Below, piece by piece: positions 11,309-25,542 of a stretch of 64,000 nucleotides of DNA. How positions within the stretch are numbered: the stretch's first letter is position 1; each line of letters starts with the position of its first letter. This stretch comes from Osmia lignaria lignaria (taxonomy: Eukaryota; Arthropoda; Insecta; Hymenoptera; Megachilidae): NCBI RefSeq assembly GCF_051020975.1, contig NW_027478159.1, positions 18,926,501 to 18,990,500 of the forward strand, read 5' to 3'. Below the pieces are notes generated by a model. The model worked only from the letters and a program-made list of their open reading frames with translations, had not been told where the DNA came from and did no database searches. Position numbers and translations under genes: made by a program.

Positions 11309-13255
11309 GATCAGATGCGTAGTTCTCGAGATATATCAAGATATTTAAAAGTTCCGAAGCCGCACCAACATAATAGAGATACAGAAACACCGTGGCCCCT
11401 TTCTTTGAGATAACTCTGCACTATTGCGAGCTGGAAATGCCACTTCCAGTTTAGCTGTGCAGAAGAAGAACAACAAGAAGAAGAAATATCTCGAAATATG
11501 TCCGTCAGGCACCTTCCCTTGAGATAAATCTGCAAATATCTCGGAAACGTAGCGAGCTATGGCAAAATGTTGAGAGACCTCTTTTGTAGAGAATTAAGTT
11601 TCCCACTTTTTATGTTCTATGATATTTTTTGATCAGATGCGTAGTTCTCGAGATATATCAAGATATTTAAAAGTTCCGAAGCCGCACCAACATAATAGAG
11701 ATACAGAAACACCGTGGCCCCTTTCTTTGAGATAACTCTGCACTATTGCGAGCTGCAAATGCCACTTCCAGCTTAGCTGTGCAGAAGAAGAACAACAAGA
11801 AGAAGAAATATCTCGAAATATGTCCGTCAGGCCCCTTCCCTTGAGATATATCTGCAAATATCTCGGAAACGAAGCGAGCTATGGCAAAATGTTAAGAGAC
11901 CTTTTTCGTAGAGAATTAAGTTTCCCACTTTTTATGTTCTATGATATTTTTTGATCAGATGCGTAGTTATCGAGATATATCAAGATATTTAAAAGTTCCG
12001 AAGCCGCACCAACATAATAGAGATACAGAAACACCGTGGCCCCTTTCTTTGAGATAACTCTGCACTATTGCGGGCTGCAAATGCCACTTCCAGCTTAGCT
12101 GTGCAGAAGAAGAACAACAAGAAGAAGAAATATCTCGAAATATGTCCGTCAGGCCCCTTCCCTTGAGATAAATCTGCAAATATCTCAGAAACGAAGCGAG
12201 CTATGGCAAAATGTTAAGAGACCTTTTTTGTAGAGAATTAAGTTTCCTACTTTTTATGTTTTATGATTATTTTTGATCAGATGCGTAGTTCTCGAGATAT
12301 ATCAAGATATTTAAAAGTTCCGAAGCCGCACCAACATAATAGAGATACAGAAACACCGTGGCCCCTCTCTTTGAGATAACTCTGCACTATTGCGAGCTGC
12401 AAATGCCACTTCCAGCTTAGCTGTGCAGAAGAAGAACAACAAGAAGAAGAAATATCTCGAAATATGTCCGTCAGGCCCCTTCCCTTGAGATATATCTGCA
12501 AATATCTCGGAAACGAAGCGAGCTATGGCAAAATGTTAAGAGACCTTTTTTGTAGAGAATTATGTTTCCTACAATTTATGTTCTATGATATTTTTTGATC
12601 AGAAGCGTAGTTTTCGAGATATATCGAGATATTTAAAAGTTCCGAAGCCGCACCAACATAATAGAGATACAGAAACACCGTGGCCCCTTTCTTTGAGATA
12701 ACTCTGCACTAGTGCGAGCCGCAAATGCCACTTCCAGCTTAGCTGTGCAGAAGAAGAACAACAAGAAGAAGAAATATCTCGAAACATGTCCGTCAGGCCC
12801 CTTCCCTTGAGATAAATCTGCAAATATCTCGGAAACGAAGCGAGCTATGGCAAAATGTTAAGAGACCTTTTTTGTAGAGAATAAAGTTTCGTACTTTTTA
12901 TGTTCTATGATATTTTTTGATCAGAAGCGTAGTTTTCAAGATATATCGAGATATTTAAAAGTTCCGAAGCCGCACCAACATAATAGAGATTCAGAAACAC
13001 CGTGGCCCCTTTCTTTGAGATAACGCTGCACTAGTGCGAGCCGCAATTGCCACTTCCAGCTTAGCTGTGCAGAAGAAGAACAACAAGAAGAAGAACAACA
13101 AGAAGAAGAAATATCTCGAAATATGTCCGTCAGGCCCCTTCCCTTGAGATAAATCTGCAAATATCTCGGAAACGAAGCGAGCTATGGCAAAATGTTAAGA
13201 GACCTTTTTTGTAGAGAATTAAGTTTCCTACTTTTTATGTTCTATGATATTTTTT
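11309..13255. repeat. Six-monomer higher-order unit H6, copy 1 (1947 bp)
   Basis: Five 322-bp monomers and one of 337 bp, in fixed order. (1) CAGGCACCTT with GTAGCGAGC and GTTGAGAG. (2) GAGATATATC with TTTTTCGTAGAG. (3) GTAGTTATCGAG with GCGGGCTGC and ATCTCAGAAAC. (4) CCCCTCTC with CTACAATTTATG, preceded by TTATGATTATTTTTG. (5) Type B with CGAAACATGTCC. (6) Type B, 337 bp, with GAGATTCAG. Four further copies start at 16491, 18438, 27475 and 29422. Confidence 0.92.
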
Positions 13256-15412
13256 GATCAGATGTGTAGTTCTCGAGATATATCAAGATATTTAAAAGTT
13301 CCGAAGCCGCACCAACATAATAGAGATACAGAAACACCGTGGCCCCTTTCTTTGAGATAACTCTGCACTATTGCGAGCTGCGAATGCCACTTCCAGCTTA
13401 GCTGTGCAGAAGAAGAACAACAAGAAGAAGAACAACAAGAAGAAGAAATATCTCGAAATATGTCCGTCAGGCCCCTTCCCTTGAGATAAATCTGCAAATA
13501 TCTCGGAAACGAAGCGAGCTATGGCAAAATGTTAAGAGACCTTTTTTGTAGAGAATTAAGTTTCCTACTTTTTATGTTCTATGATATTTTTTGATCAGAT
13601 GTGTAGTTCTCGAGATATATCAAGATATTTAAAAGTTCCGAAGCCGCACCAACATAATAGAGATACAGAAACACCGTGGCCCCTTTCTTTGAGATAACTC
13701 TGCACTATTGCGAGCTGCAAATGCCACTTCCAGCTTAGCTGTGCAGAAGAAGAACAACAAGAAGAAGAAATATCTCGAAATATGTCCGTCAGGCCCCTTC
13801 CCTTGAGATAAATCTGCAAATATCTCGGAAACGAAGCGAGCTATGGCAAAATGTTAAGAGACGTTTTTTGTACAGAATTAAGTTTCCTACTTTTTATGTT
13901 CTATGATATTTGTTGATCAGATGCGTAGTTCTCGAGATATATCAAGATATTTAAAAGTTCCGAAGCCGCACCAACATAATAGAGATACAGAAACACCGTG
14001 GCCCCTTTCTTTGGGATAACTCTGCACTATTGCGAGCTGGAAATGCCACTTCCAGTTTAGCTGTGCAGAAGAAGAACAACAAGAAGAAGTAATATCTCGA
14101 AATATGTCCGTCAGGACCCTTCCCTTGAGATAAATCTGCAAATATCTCGGAAACGAAGCGAGCTATGGCAAAACGTTAAGAAACCTTTTTTGTAGAGAAT
14201 TATGTTTCATACAATTTATGTGCTATGATATTTTTTGATCAGATGCGTAGTTTTCGAGATATATCGAGATATTTAAAAGTCCCGAAGCCGCACCAACATA
14301 ATAGAGGTACAGAAACTCCGTGGCCCCTTTCTTTGAGATAACTCTGCACTATTGCGAGCTGCAAATGCCACTTCCAGCTTAGCTGTGCAGAAGAAGAACA
14401 ACAAGAAGATGAAATATCTCGAAATATGTCCGTCAGGCCCCTTCCCTTGAGATGTATCTGCAAATATCTCGGAAACGAAGCGAGCTATGGCAAAATGTTA
14501 AGAGACCTTTTTTGTAGAGAATTATGTTTCCTACTTTTTATGTTCTATGATATTTTTTGATCAGATGCGTAGTTCTCGAGATATATCAAGATATTTAAAA
14601 GTTCCGAAGCCGCACCAACATAATAGAGATACAGAAACACCGTGGCCCCTTTCTTTGAGATAACTCTGCACTATTGCTAGCTGCAAATGCCACTTCCAGC
14701 TTAGCTGTGCAGACGAAGAACAACAAGAAGGTGAAATATCTCGAAATATGTCCGTCAGGCCCCTTCCCTTGAGATGTATCTGCAAATATCTCGGAAACGA
14801 AGCGAGCTATCGCAAAATGTTAAGAGACCTTTTTTGTAGAGAATTATGTTTCCTACTTTTTATGTTCTATGATATTTTTTGATCAGATGCATAGTTCTCG
14901 AGATATATCAAGATATTTAAAAGTTCCGAAGCCGCACCAACATAATAGAGATACAGAAACACCGTGGCCCCTTTCTTTGAGATAACTCTGCACTATTGCG
15001 AGCTGCAAATACTACTTCCAGCTTAGCTGTGCAGAAGAAGTACAACAAGAAGAAGAAATATCTCGAAATATGTCCGTCAGGCCCCTTCCCTTGAGATATA
15101 TCCGCAAATATCTCGGAAACGAAGCGAGCTATGGCAAAATGTTAAGAGAACTTTTTTGTAGAGAATTAAGTTTCCTACTTTTTATGTTCTACGATATTTT
15201 TTGATCAGATGCGTAGTTCTCGAGATATATCAAGATATTTAAAAGTTCCGAAGCCGCACCAACATAATAGAGATACAGAAACACCGTGGCCCCTTTCTTT
15301 CAGATAACTCTGCACTATTGCGAGCTGCAAATGCCACGTTCAGCTTAGCTGTGCAGAAGAAGAACAACAAGAAGATGAAATATCTCGAAATATGTCCGTC
15401 AGGCCCCTTCCC
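12597..15412. repeat. Segmental duplication D3, copy 2
   Basis: Copy of 8045-10860. It overlaps the last two monomers of H6 copy 1 and runs into the start of super-block A. Similarity ends inside the monomer at 15203, where GAGATGTATCTG and TTTCCCACTTTTTACG replace GAGATAAATCTG and TTTCGTACTTTTTATG. Confidence 0.9.
12919..13592. repeat. Second pair of adjacent 337-bp monomers
   Basis: Copies of 8367-9040 at offset 4552. The first (12919-13255) is also the last monomer of H6 copy 1; the second (13256-13592) is the type-A copy with GCTGCGAATG. Confidence 0.88.
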
Positions 15413-16490
15413 TTGAGATGTATCTGCAAATATCTCGGAAACGAAGCGAGCTATGGCAAAATGTTAAGAGACCTTTTTTGTAGAGAATTAAGTTTCCCAC
15501 TTTTTACGTTCTATGATATTTTTTGATCAGATGCGTAGTTCTCGAGATATATCAAGATATTTATAAGTTCCGAAGCCGCACCAACATAATAGAGATACAG
15601 AAACACCGTGGCCCCTTTCTTTGAGATAACTCTGCACTATTGCGAGCTGCAAATGCCACTTCCAGCTTAGCTGTGCAGAAGAAGAACAACAAGAAGAAGA
15701 AATATCTCGAAATATGTCCGTCAGGCCCCTTCCCTTGAAATGTATCTGCAAATATCTCGGAAACGAAGCGAGCTATGGCAAAATGTTAAGAGACCTTTTT
15801 TGTAGAGAATTATGTTTCCTACTTTTTATGTTCTATGATATTTGTTGATCAGATGCGTAGTTCTCGAGATATATCAAGATATTTAAAAGTTACGAAGCCG
15901 CACCAACATAATAGAGATACAGAAACACCGTGGCCCCTTTCTTTGAGATAACTCTGCACTATTGCGAGCTGCAAATGCCACTTCCAGCTTAGCTGTGCAG
16001 AAGAAGAACAACAAGAAGAAGAAATATCTCGAAATATGTCCGTCAGGCCCCTTCCCTTGAGATATATCTGCAAATATCTCGGAAACGAAGCGAGCTATGG
16101 CAAACTGTTAAGAGACCTTTTTTGTAGAGAATTATGTTTCCTACAATTTATGTTCTATGATATTTTTTGATCAGAAGCGTAGTTTTCGAGATATATCGAG
16201 ATATTTAAAAGTTCCGAAGCCGCACCAACATAATAGAGATACAGAAACACCGTGGCCCCTTTCTTTGAGATAACTCTGCACTCGTGCGAGCCGCAAATGC
16301 CACTTCCAGCTTAGCTGTGCAGAAGAAGAACAACAAGAAGAAGAAATATCTCGAAACATGTCCGTCAGGCCCCTTCCCTTGAGATAAATCTGCAAATATC
16401 TCGGAAACGAAGCGAGCTATGGCAAAATGTTAAGAGACGTTCTTTGTACAGAATTAAGTTTCCTACTTTTTATGTTCTATGATATTTGTT

Positions 16491-18437
16491 GATCAGATGC
16501 GTAGTTCTCGAGATATATCAAGATATTTAAAAGTTCCGAAGCCGCACCAACATAATAGAGATACAGAAACACCGTGGCCCCTTTCTTTGAGATAACTCTG
16601 CACTATTGCGAGCTGGAAATGCCACTTCCAGTTTAGCTGTGCAGAAGAAGAACAACAAGAAGAAGAAATATCTCGAAATATGTCCGTCAGGCACCTTCCC
16701 TTGAGATAAATCTGCAAATATCTCGGAAACGTAGCGAGCTATGGCAAAATGTTGAGAGACCTCTTTTGTAGAGAATTAAGTTTCCCACTTTTTATGTTCT
16801 ATGATATTTTTTGATCAGATGCGTAGTTCTCGAGATATATCAAGATATTTAAAAGTTCCGAAGCCGCACCAACATAATAGAGATACAGAAACACCGTGGC
16901 CCCTTTCTTTGAGATAACTCTGCACTATTGCGAGCTGCAAATGCCACTTCCAGCTTAGCTGTGCAGAAGAAGAACAACAAGAAGAAGAAATATCTCGAAA
17001 TATGTCCGTCAGGCCCCTTCCCTTGAGATATATCTGCAAATATCTCGGAAACGAAGCGAGCTATGGCAAAATGTTAAGAGACCTTTTTCGTAGAGAATTA
17101 AGTTTCCCACTTTTTATGTTCTATGATATTTTTTGATCAGATGCGTAGTTATCGAGATATATCAAGATATTTAAAAGTTCCGAAGCCGCACCAACATAAT
17201 AGAGATACAGAAACACCGTGGCCCCTTTCTTTGAGATAACTCTGCACTATTGCGGGCTGCAAATGCCACTTCCAGCTTAGCTGTGCAGAAGAAGAACAAC
17301 AAGAAGAAGAAATATCTCGAAATATGTCCGTCAGGCCCCTTCCCTTGAGATAAATCTGCAAATATCTCAGAAACGAAGCGAGCTATGGCAAAATGTTAAG
17401 AGACCTTTTTTGTAGAGAATTAAGTTTCCTACTTTTTATGTTTTATGATTATTTTTGATCAGATGCGTAGTTCTCGAGATATATCAAGATATTTAAAAGT
17501 TCCGAAGCCGCACCAACATAATAGAGATACAGAAACACCGTGGCCCCTCTCTTTGAGATAACTCTGCACTATTGCGAGCTGCAAATGCCACTTCCAGCTT
17601 AGCTGTGCAGAAGAAGAACAACAAGAAGAAGAAATATCTCGAAATATGTCCGTCAGGCCCCTTCCCTTGAGATATATCTGCAAATATCTCGGAAACGAAG
17701 CGAGCTATGGCAAAATGTTAAGAGACCTTTTTTGTAGAGAATTATGTTTCCTACAATTTATGTTCTATGATATTTTTTGATCAGAAGCGTAGTTTTCGAG
17801 ATATATCGAGATATTTAAAAGTTCCGAAGCCGCACCAACATAATAGAGATACAGAAACACCGTGGCCCCTTTCTTTGAGATAACTCTGCACTAGTGCGAG
17901 CCGCAAATGCCACTTCCAGCTTAGCTGTGCAGAAGAAGAACAACAAGAAGAAGAAATATCTCGAAACATGTCCGTCAGGCCCCTACCCTTGAGATAAATC
18001 TGCAAATATCTCGGAAACGAAGCGAGCTATGGCAAAATGTTAAGAGACCTTTTTTGTAGAGAATAAAGTTTCGTACTTTTTATGTTCTATGATATTTTTT
18101 GATCAGAAGCGTAGTTTTCAAGATATATCGAGATATTTAAAAGTTCCGAAGCCGCACCAACATAATAGAGATTCAGAAACACCGTGGCCCCTTTCTTTGA
18201 GATAACGCTGCACTAGTGCGAGCCGCAATTGCCACTTCCAGCTTAGCTGTGCAGAAGAAGAACAACAAGAAGAAGAACAACAAGAAGAAGAAATATCTCG
18301 AAATATGTCCGTCAGGCCCCTTCCCTTGAGATAAATCTGCAAATATCTCGGAAACGAAGCGAGCTATGGCAAAATGTTAAGAGACCTTTTTTGTAGAGAA
18401 TTAAGTTTCCTACTTTTTATGTTCTATGATATTTTTT
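16491..18437. repeat. H6 copy 2 (1947 bp)
   Basis: Same six monomers in the same order as 11309-13255. It has a private A at 17985 (CCCCTACCC for CCCCTTCCC) in the fifth monomer. That base is shared only with H6 copy 4. Confidence 0.92.
18101..18437. repeat. 337-bp monomer, sixth of H6 copy 2
   Basis: Type B with the 15-bp purine-block duplication, GAGATTCAG and AACGCTGCAC. It is followed by H6 monomer 1 rather than by the type-A 337-bp monomer seen after H6 copies 1, 3 and 5. Confidence 0.88.
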
Positions 18438-20384
18438 GATCAGATGCGTAGTTCTCGAGATATATCAAGATATTTAAAAGTTCCGAAGCCGCACCAACAT
18501 AATAGAGATACAGAAACACCGTGGCCCCTTTCTTTGAGATAACTCTGCACTATTGCGAGCTGGAAATGCCACTTCCAGTTTAGCTGTGCAGAAGAAGAAC
18601 AACAAGAAGAAGAAATATCTCGAAATATGTCCGTCAGGCACCTTCCCTTGAGATAAATCTGCAAATATCTCGGAAACGTAGCGAGCTATGGCAAAATGTT
18701 GAGAGACCTCTTTTGTAGAGAATTAAGTTTCCCACTTTTTATGTTCTATGATATTTTTTGATCAGATGCGTAGTTCTCGAGATATATCAAGATATTTAAA
18801 AGTTCCGAAGCCGCACCAACATAATAGAGATACAGAAACACCGTGGCCCCTTTCTTTGAGATAACTCTGCACTATTGCGAGCTGCAAATGCCACTTCCAG
18901 CTTAGCTGTGCAGAAGAAGAACAACAAGAAGAAGAAATATCTCGAAATATGTCCGTCAGGCCCCTTCCCTTGAGATATATCTGCAAATATCTCGGAAACG
19001 AAGCGAGCTATGGCAAAATGTTAAGAGACCTTTTTCGTAGAGAATTAAGTTTCCCACTTTTTATGTTCTATGATATTTTTTGATCAGATGCGTAGTTATC
19101 GAGATATATCAAGATATTTAAAAGTTCCGAAGCCGCACCAACATAATAGAGATACAGAAACACCGTGGCCCCTTTCTTTGAGATAACTCTGCACTATTGC
19201 GGGCTGCAAATGCCACTTCCAGCTTAGCTGTGCAGAAGAAGAACAACAAGAAGAAGAAATATCTCGAAATATGTCCGTCAGGCCCCTTCCCTTGAGATAA
19301 ATCTGCAAATATCTCAGAAACGAAGCGAGCTATGGCAAAATGTTAAGAGACCTTTTTTGTAGAGAATTAAGTTTCCTACTTTTTATGTTTTATGATTATT
19401 TTTGATCAGATGCGTAGTTCTCGAGATATATCAAGATATTTAAAAGTTCCGAAGCCGCACCAACATAATAGAGATACAGAAACACCGTGGCCCCTCTCTT
19501 TGAGATAACTCTGCACTATTGCGAGCTGGAAATGCCACTTCCAGCTTAGCTGTGCAGAAGAAGAACAACAAGAAGAAGAAATATCTCGAAATATGTCCGT
19601 CAGGCCCCTTCCCTTGAGATATATCTGCAAATATCTCGGAAACGAAGCGAGCTATGGCAAAATGTTAAGAGACCTTTTTTGTAGAGAATTATGTTTCCTA
19701 CAATTTATGTTCTATGATATTTTTTGATCAGAAGCGTAGTTTTCGAGATATATCGAGATATTTAAAAGTTCCGAAGCCGCACCAACATAATAGAGATACA
19801 GAAACACCGTGGCCCCTTTCTTTGAGATAACTCTGCACTAGTGCGAGCCGCAAATGCCACTTCCAGCTTAGCTGTGCAGAAGAAGAACAACAAGAAGAAG
19901 AAATATCTCGAAACATGTCCGTCAGGCCCCTTCCCTTGAGATAAATCTGCAAATATCTCGGAAACGAAGCGAGCTATGGCAAAATGTTAAGAGACCTTTT
20001 TTGTAGAGAATAAAGTTTCGTACTTTTTATGTTCTATGATATTTTTTGATCAGAAGCGTAGTTTTCAAGATATATCGAGATATTTAACAGTTCCGAAGCC
20101 GCACCAACATAATAGAGATTCAGAAACACCGTGGCCCCTTTCTTTGAGATAACGCTGCACTAGTGCGAGCCGCAATTGCCACTTCCAGCTTAGCTGTGCA
20201 GAAGAAGAACAACAAGAAGAAGAACAACAAGAAGAAGAAATATCCCGAAATATGTCCGTCAGGCCCCTTCCCTTGAGATAAATCTGCAAATATCTCGGAA
20301 ACGAAGCGAGCTATGGCAAAATGTTAAGAGACCTTTTTTGTAGAGAATTAAGTTTCCTACTTTTTATGTTCTATGATATTTTTT
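18438..20384. repeat. H6 copy 3 (1947 bp)
   Basis: Follows copy 2 directly, at offset 1947. Private changes: GCTGGAAATG in the fourth monomer (near 19528), and ATTTAACAG and ATATCCCG in the sixth. Confidence 0.92.
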
Positions 20385-20721
20385 GATCAGATGTGTAGTT
20401 CTCGAGATATATCAAGATATTTAAAAGTTCCGAAGCCGCACCAACATAATAGAGATACAGAAACACCGTGGCCCCTTTCTTTGAGATAACTCTGCACTAT
20501 TGCGAGCTGCGAATGCCACTTCCAGCTTAGCTGTGCAGAAGAAGAACAACAAGAAGAAGAACAACAAGAAGAAGAAATATCTCGAAATATGTCCGTCAGG
20601 CCCCTTCCCTTGAGATAAATCTGCAAATATCTCGGAAACGAAGCGAGCTATGGCAAAATGTTAAGAGACCTTTTTTGTAGAGAATTAAGTTTCCTACTTT
20701 TTATGTTCTATGATATTTTTT
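20048..20721. repeat. Third pair of adjacent 337-bp monomers
   Basis: The sixth monomer of H6 copy 3 (20048-20384) followed by the type-A 337-bp monomer with GCTGCGAATG (20385-20721). Same arrangement as at 8367, 12919 and 31032. Confidence 0.88.
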
Positions 20722-22331
20722 GATCAGATGTGTAGTTCTCGAGATATATCAAGATATTTAAAAGTTCCGAAGCCGCACCAACATAATAGAGATACAGAAA
20801 CACCGTGGCCCCTTTCTTTGAGATAACTCTGCACTATTGCGAGCTGCAAATGCCACTTCCAGCTTAGCTGTGCAGAAGAAGAACAACAAGAAGAAGAAAT
20901 ATCTCGAAATATGTCCGTCAGGCCCCTTCCCTTAAGATAAATCTGCAAATATCTCGGAAACGAAGCGAGCTATGGCAAAATGTTAAGAGACGTTTTTTGT
21001 ACAGAATTAAGTTTCCTACTTTTTATGTTCTATGATATTTGTTGATCAGATGCGTAGTTCTCGAGATATATCAAGATATTTAAAAGTTCCGAAGCCGCAC
21101 CAACATAATAGAGATACAGAAACACCGTGGCCCCTTTCTTTGGGATAACTCTGCACTATTGCGAGCTGGAAATGCCACTTCCAGTTTAGCTGTGCAGAAG
21201 AAGAACAACAAGAAGAAGTAATATCTCGAAATATGTCCGTCAGGACCCTTCCCTTGAGATAAATCTGCAAATATCTCGGAAACGAAGCGAGCTATGGCAA
21301 AACGTTAAGAAACCTTTTTTGTAGAGAATTATGTTTCATACAATTTATGTGCTATGATATTTTTTGATCAGATGCGTAGTTTTCGAGATATATCGAGATA
21401 TTTAAAAGTCCCGAAGCCGCACCAACATAATAGAGGTACAGAAACTCCGTGGCCCCTTTCTTTGAGATAACTCTGCACTATTGCGAGCTGCAAATGCCAC
21501 TTCCAGCTTAGCTGTGCAGAAGAAGAACAACAAGAAGAAGAAATATTTCGAAATATGTCCGTCAGGCCCCTTCCCTTGAGATAAATCTGCAAATATCTCG
21601 GAAAGGAAGCGAGCTATGGCAAAATGTTATGAGACCTTTTTTGTAGAGAATTAAGTTTCCTACTTTTTATCTTCTATGATATTTTTTGATCAGAAGCGTA
21701 GTTTTCGAGATATATCGAGATATTTAAAAGTTCCGAAGCCGCACCAACATAATAGAGATACAGAAACACCGTGGCCCCTTTCTTTGGGTTAACTCTGCAC
21801 TATTGCGAGCTGTAAATGCCACTTCCAGCTTAGCTGTGCAGAAGATGAACAACAAGAAGAAGAAATATCTCGAAATATGTCCGTCAGGCCCCTTCCCTTG
21901 AGATAAATCTGCAAATATCTCGGAAACGGAGCGAGCTATGGCAAAATGTTAAGAGACCTTTTTTGTAGAGAATTATGTTTCCTACAATTCATGTTCTATG
22001 ATATTTTGTGATCAGAAGCGTGGTTTTCGAGATATATCGAGATATTTAAAAGTTCCGAAGCCGCACCAACATAATAGAGATACAGAAACACCGTGGCCCC
22101 TTTCTTTGAGATAACTCTGCACTATTGCGAGCTGCAAATGCCACTTCCAACTTAGCTGTGCAGAAGAAGAACAACAAGAAGAAGAAATATCCCGAAATAT
22201 GTCCGTCAGGACCCTTCCCTTGAGATAAATCTGCAAATATCTCGGAAACGAAGCGAGCTATGGCAAAATGTTAAGAGACCTTTTTTGTAGAGAATTAAGT
22301 TTCCTACTTTTTATGTTCTATGATATTTTTT

Positions 22332-22969
22332 GATCAGATGCGTAGTTCTCGAGATATATCAAGATATTTAAAAGTTCCGAAGCCGCACCAACATAATAGA
22401 TATACAGAAACACCGTGGCCCCTTTCTTTGAGATAACTCTGCACTATTGCGAGCTGTAAATGCCACTTCCAGCTTAGCTGTGCAGAAGAAGTACAACAAG
22501 AAGAAATATCTCGAAATATGTCCGTCAGGCCCCTTCCCTTGAGATAAATCTGCAAATATCTCGGAAACGAAGCGAGCTATGGCAAAATGTTAAGCGACCT
22601 TTTTTGTAGAGAATTAAGTTTCCTACTTTTTATGTTCTATGATATTTTTTGATCAGATGCGTAGTTCTCGAGATATATCAAGATATTTAAAAGTTCCGAA
22701 GCCGCACCAACATAATAGAGATACAGAAACACCGTGGCCCCTTTCTTTGAGATAACTCTGCACTATTGCGAGCTGTAAATGCCACTTCCAGCTTAGCTGT
22801 GCAGAAGAAGTACAACAAGAAGAAATATCTCGAAATATGTCCGTCAGGCCCCTTCCCTTGAGATAAATCTGCAAATATCTCGGAAACGAAGCGAGCTATG
22901 GCAAAATGTTAAGCGACCTTTTTTGTAGAGAATTAAGTTTCCTACTTTTTATGTTCTATGATATTTTTT
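22332..22969. repeat. Two adjacent 319-bp monomers (GTACAAC lineage)
   Basis: Both lack one GAA in the purine block and read GAAGTACAACAAG. They share GAGCTGTAAATG and AAGCGACC; the first also has AATAGATATACAG. Their partners in block B are at 33316 and 33635, and a further relative is at 38778. Confidence 0.88.
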
Positions 22970-23613
22970 GATCAGATGCGTAGTTCTCGAGATATATCAA
23001 GATATTTAAAAGTTGCGAAGCCGCACCAACATAATAGAGATACAGAAACACCGTGGCCCCTTTCTTTGAGATAACTCTGCACTATTGCGAGCTGGAAATG
23101 CCACTTCCAGTTTAGCTGTGCAGAAGAAGAACAACAAAAAGAAGAAATATCTCGAAATATGTCCGTCAGGCCCGTTCCTTTGAGCTGAATCTGCAAATAT
23201 CTCGGAAACGAAGCGAGCTATGGCAAAATGTTAAGAGACCTTTTTTGTAGAGAATTATGTTTCCTACAAGTTATGTTCTATGATATTTTTTGATCAGAGG
23301 CGTAGTTTTCGAGATATATCGAGATATTTAAAAGTTCCGAAGCCGCACCAACATAATAGAGATACAGAAACACCGTGGCCCCTTTCTTTGAGATAACTCT
23401 GCACTATTGCGAGCTGTAAATGCCACTTCCAGCTTAGCTGTGCAGAAGAAGAACAACAAGAAGAAGAAATATCTCGAAATATGTCCGTCAGGCCCCTTCC
23501 CTTGAGATAAATCTGCAAATATCTCGGAAACGAAGAGAGCTATGGCAAAATATTAAGAGACCTTTTTTGTAGAGAATTATATTTCCTACAATTTATGTTC
23601 GATAATATTTTGT

Positions 23614-23935
23614 GATCAGAAGCGTAGTTTTCGAGATATATCGAGATATTTAAAAGTTCCGAAGCCGCACCAACATAATAGAGATACAGAAACACCGTGG
23701 CCCCTTTCTTTGAGATAACTCTGCACTAGTGCGAGCTGCAAATGCCACTTCCAGCTTAGCTGTGCAGAAGAAGCACAACAAGAACAAGAAATATCTCGGA
23801 ATATGTCCGTCAGGCCCCTTCCCTTGAGCTAAATCTGCAAACATCTCAGAAACGAAGCGAGCTATGGCAAAATGATAAGAGCCCTTTTTTGTAGAGAATT
23901 AAGTTTCCTACTTTTTATGTTCTATGATATTTTTT
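23614..23935. repeat. Variant type-B monomer in super-block A
   Basis: A more divergent copy with GAAGCACAACAAGAACAAG in the purine block, GAGCTAAATC, ACATCTCAG, and GATAAGAGCCC in place of GTTAAGAGACC. It is preceded by TTCGATAATATTTTG. Its partner in block B is 34598-34919. Confidence 0.85.
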
Positions 23936-25223
23936 GATCAGATGCGTAGTTCTCGAGATATATCAAGATATTTAAAAGTTCCGAAGCCGCACCAACATAA
24001 TAGAGATACAGAAACACCGTGGCCCCTTTCTTTGAGATAACTCTGCACTATTGCGAGCTGCAAATGCCACTTCCAGCTTATCTGTGCAGAGGAAGAACAA
24101 CAAGAAGAAGAAATATCTCGAAATATGTCCGTCAGGCCCGTTCCTTTGAGATGAATCTGCAAATATCTCGGAAACGAAGCGAGCTATGGCAAAATGTTTA
24201 GAGACCTTTCTTGTAGAGAATTAAGTTTCCTACTGTTTATGTTCTATGATATTTTTTGATCAGATGCGTAGTTCTCCAGATATATCAAGATATTTAAAAG
24301 TTCCGAAGCCGCACCAACATAATAGAGATACAGAAACACCGTGGCCCCTTTCTTTGAGATAACTCTGCACTATTGCGAGCTGCAAATGCCACTTCCAGCT
24401 TAGCTGTGCAGATGAAGAACAACAAGAAGAAGAAATATCTCGAAATATGTCCGTCAGGCCCCTTCCCTTGAGATAAATCTGCAAATATCTCGGAAACGAA
24501 GCGGGCTATGGCAAAATGTTAAGAGACCTTTTTTGTAGAGAATTAAGTTTCCTACTTTTTATGTTCTATGATATTTTTTGATCAGATGCGTAGTTCTCGA
24601 GATATATCAAGATATTTAAAAGTTCCGAAGCCGCACCAACATAATAGATATACAGAAACACCGTGGCCCCTTTCTTTGAGATAACTCTGCACTATTGCGA
24701 GCTGCAAATGCCACTTCCAGCTTAGCTGTGCAGAAGAAGAGCAACAAGAAGAAGAAATATCTCGAAATATGTCCGTTAGGCCCCTTCCCTTGAGATAAAT
24801 CTGCAAATATCTCGGAAACGAAGAGAGCTATGGCAAAATGTTAAGAGACCTTTTTTGTAGAGAATTATATTTCCTACAATTTATGTTCTATGATATTTTG
24901 TGATCAGAAGCGTAGTTTTCGAGATATATCAAGATATTTAAAAGTTCCGAAGCCGCACCAACATAATAGAGATACAGAAACACCGTGGCCCCTTTCTTTG
25001 AGATAACTCTGCACTATTGCGAGCTGCAAATGCCACTTCCAGCTTAGCTGTGCAGAAGAAGAACAACAAGAAGAAGAAACATCTCGAAATATGTCCGTCA
25101 GGACCCTTCCCTTGAGATAAATCTGCAAATATCTCGGAAACGAAGCGAGCTATGGCAAAATGTTAAGAGACCTTTTTTGTAGAGAATTAAGTTTCCTACT
25201 TTTTATGTTCTATGATATTTTTT

Positions 25224-25542
25224 GATCAGATGCGTAGTTCTCGAGATATATCAAGATATTTAAAAGTTCCGAAGCCGCACCAACATAATAGATATACAGA
25301 AACACCGTGGCCCCTTTCTTTGAGATAACTCTGCACTATTGCGAGCTGCAAATGCCACTTCCAGCTTAGCTGTGCAGAAGAAGAACAACAAGAAGAAATA
25401 TCTCGAAATATGTCCGTCAGGCCCCTTCCGTTGAGATAAATCTGCAAATATCTCGGAAACGAAGCGAGCTATGGCAAAATGTTAAGAGACGTTTTTTGTA
25501 GAGAATTAAGTTTTCTACTTTTTATCTTCTATGATATTTTTT
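25224..25542. repeat. 319-bp monomer closing super-block A
   Basis: One GAA shorter, in the GAACAAC lineage. It has CTTCCGTTGAG, GACGTTTTTTGTAGAG and AAGTTTTCTAC with TTTATCTTC. Its only twin is 37496-37814, which closes block B, so it defines the block boundary. Confidence 0.88.

Larger units (their letters stand above)
14881..25542. repeat. Super-block A (33 monomers, 10,662 bp)
   Basis: Every monomer here has a partner in order in the adjacent block 25543-37814. The offset is 10,662 for the first four monomers and 10,984 for the next 28. The last monomer (25224, 319 bp) pairs with 37496 at offset 12,272. The block starts with the AAATACTAC monomer, contains H6 copies 2 and 3 in tandem (16491-20384), then a 337-bp monomer, then mixed monomers including 319-bp copies, and ends with AAGTTTTCTAC and TTTATCTTC. 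I noted about ten single-base differences from block B over roughly 10 kb, so identity is near 99.9% by eye. Confidence 0.9.
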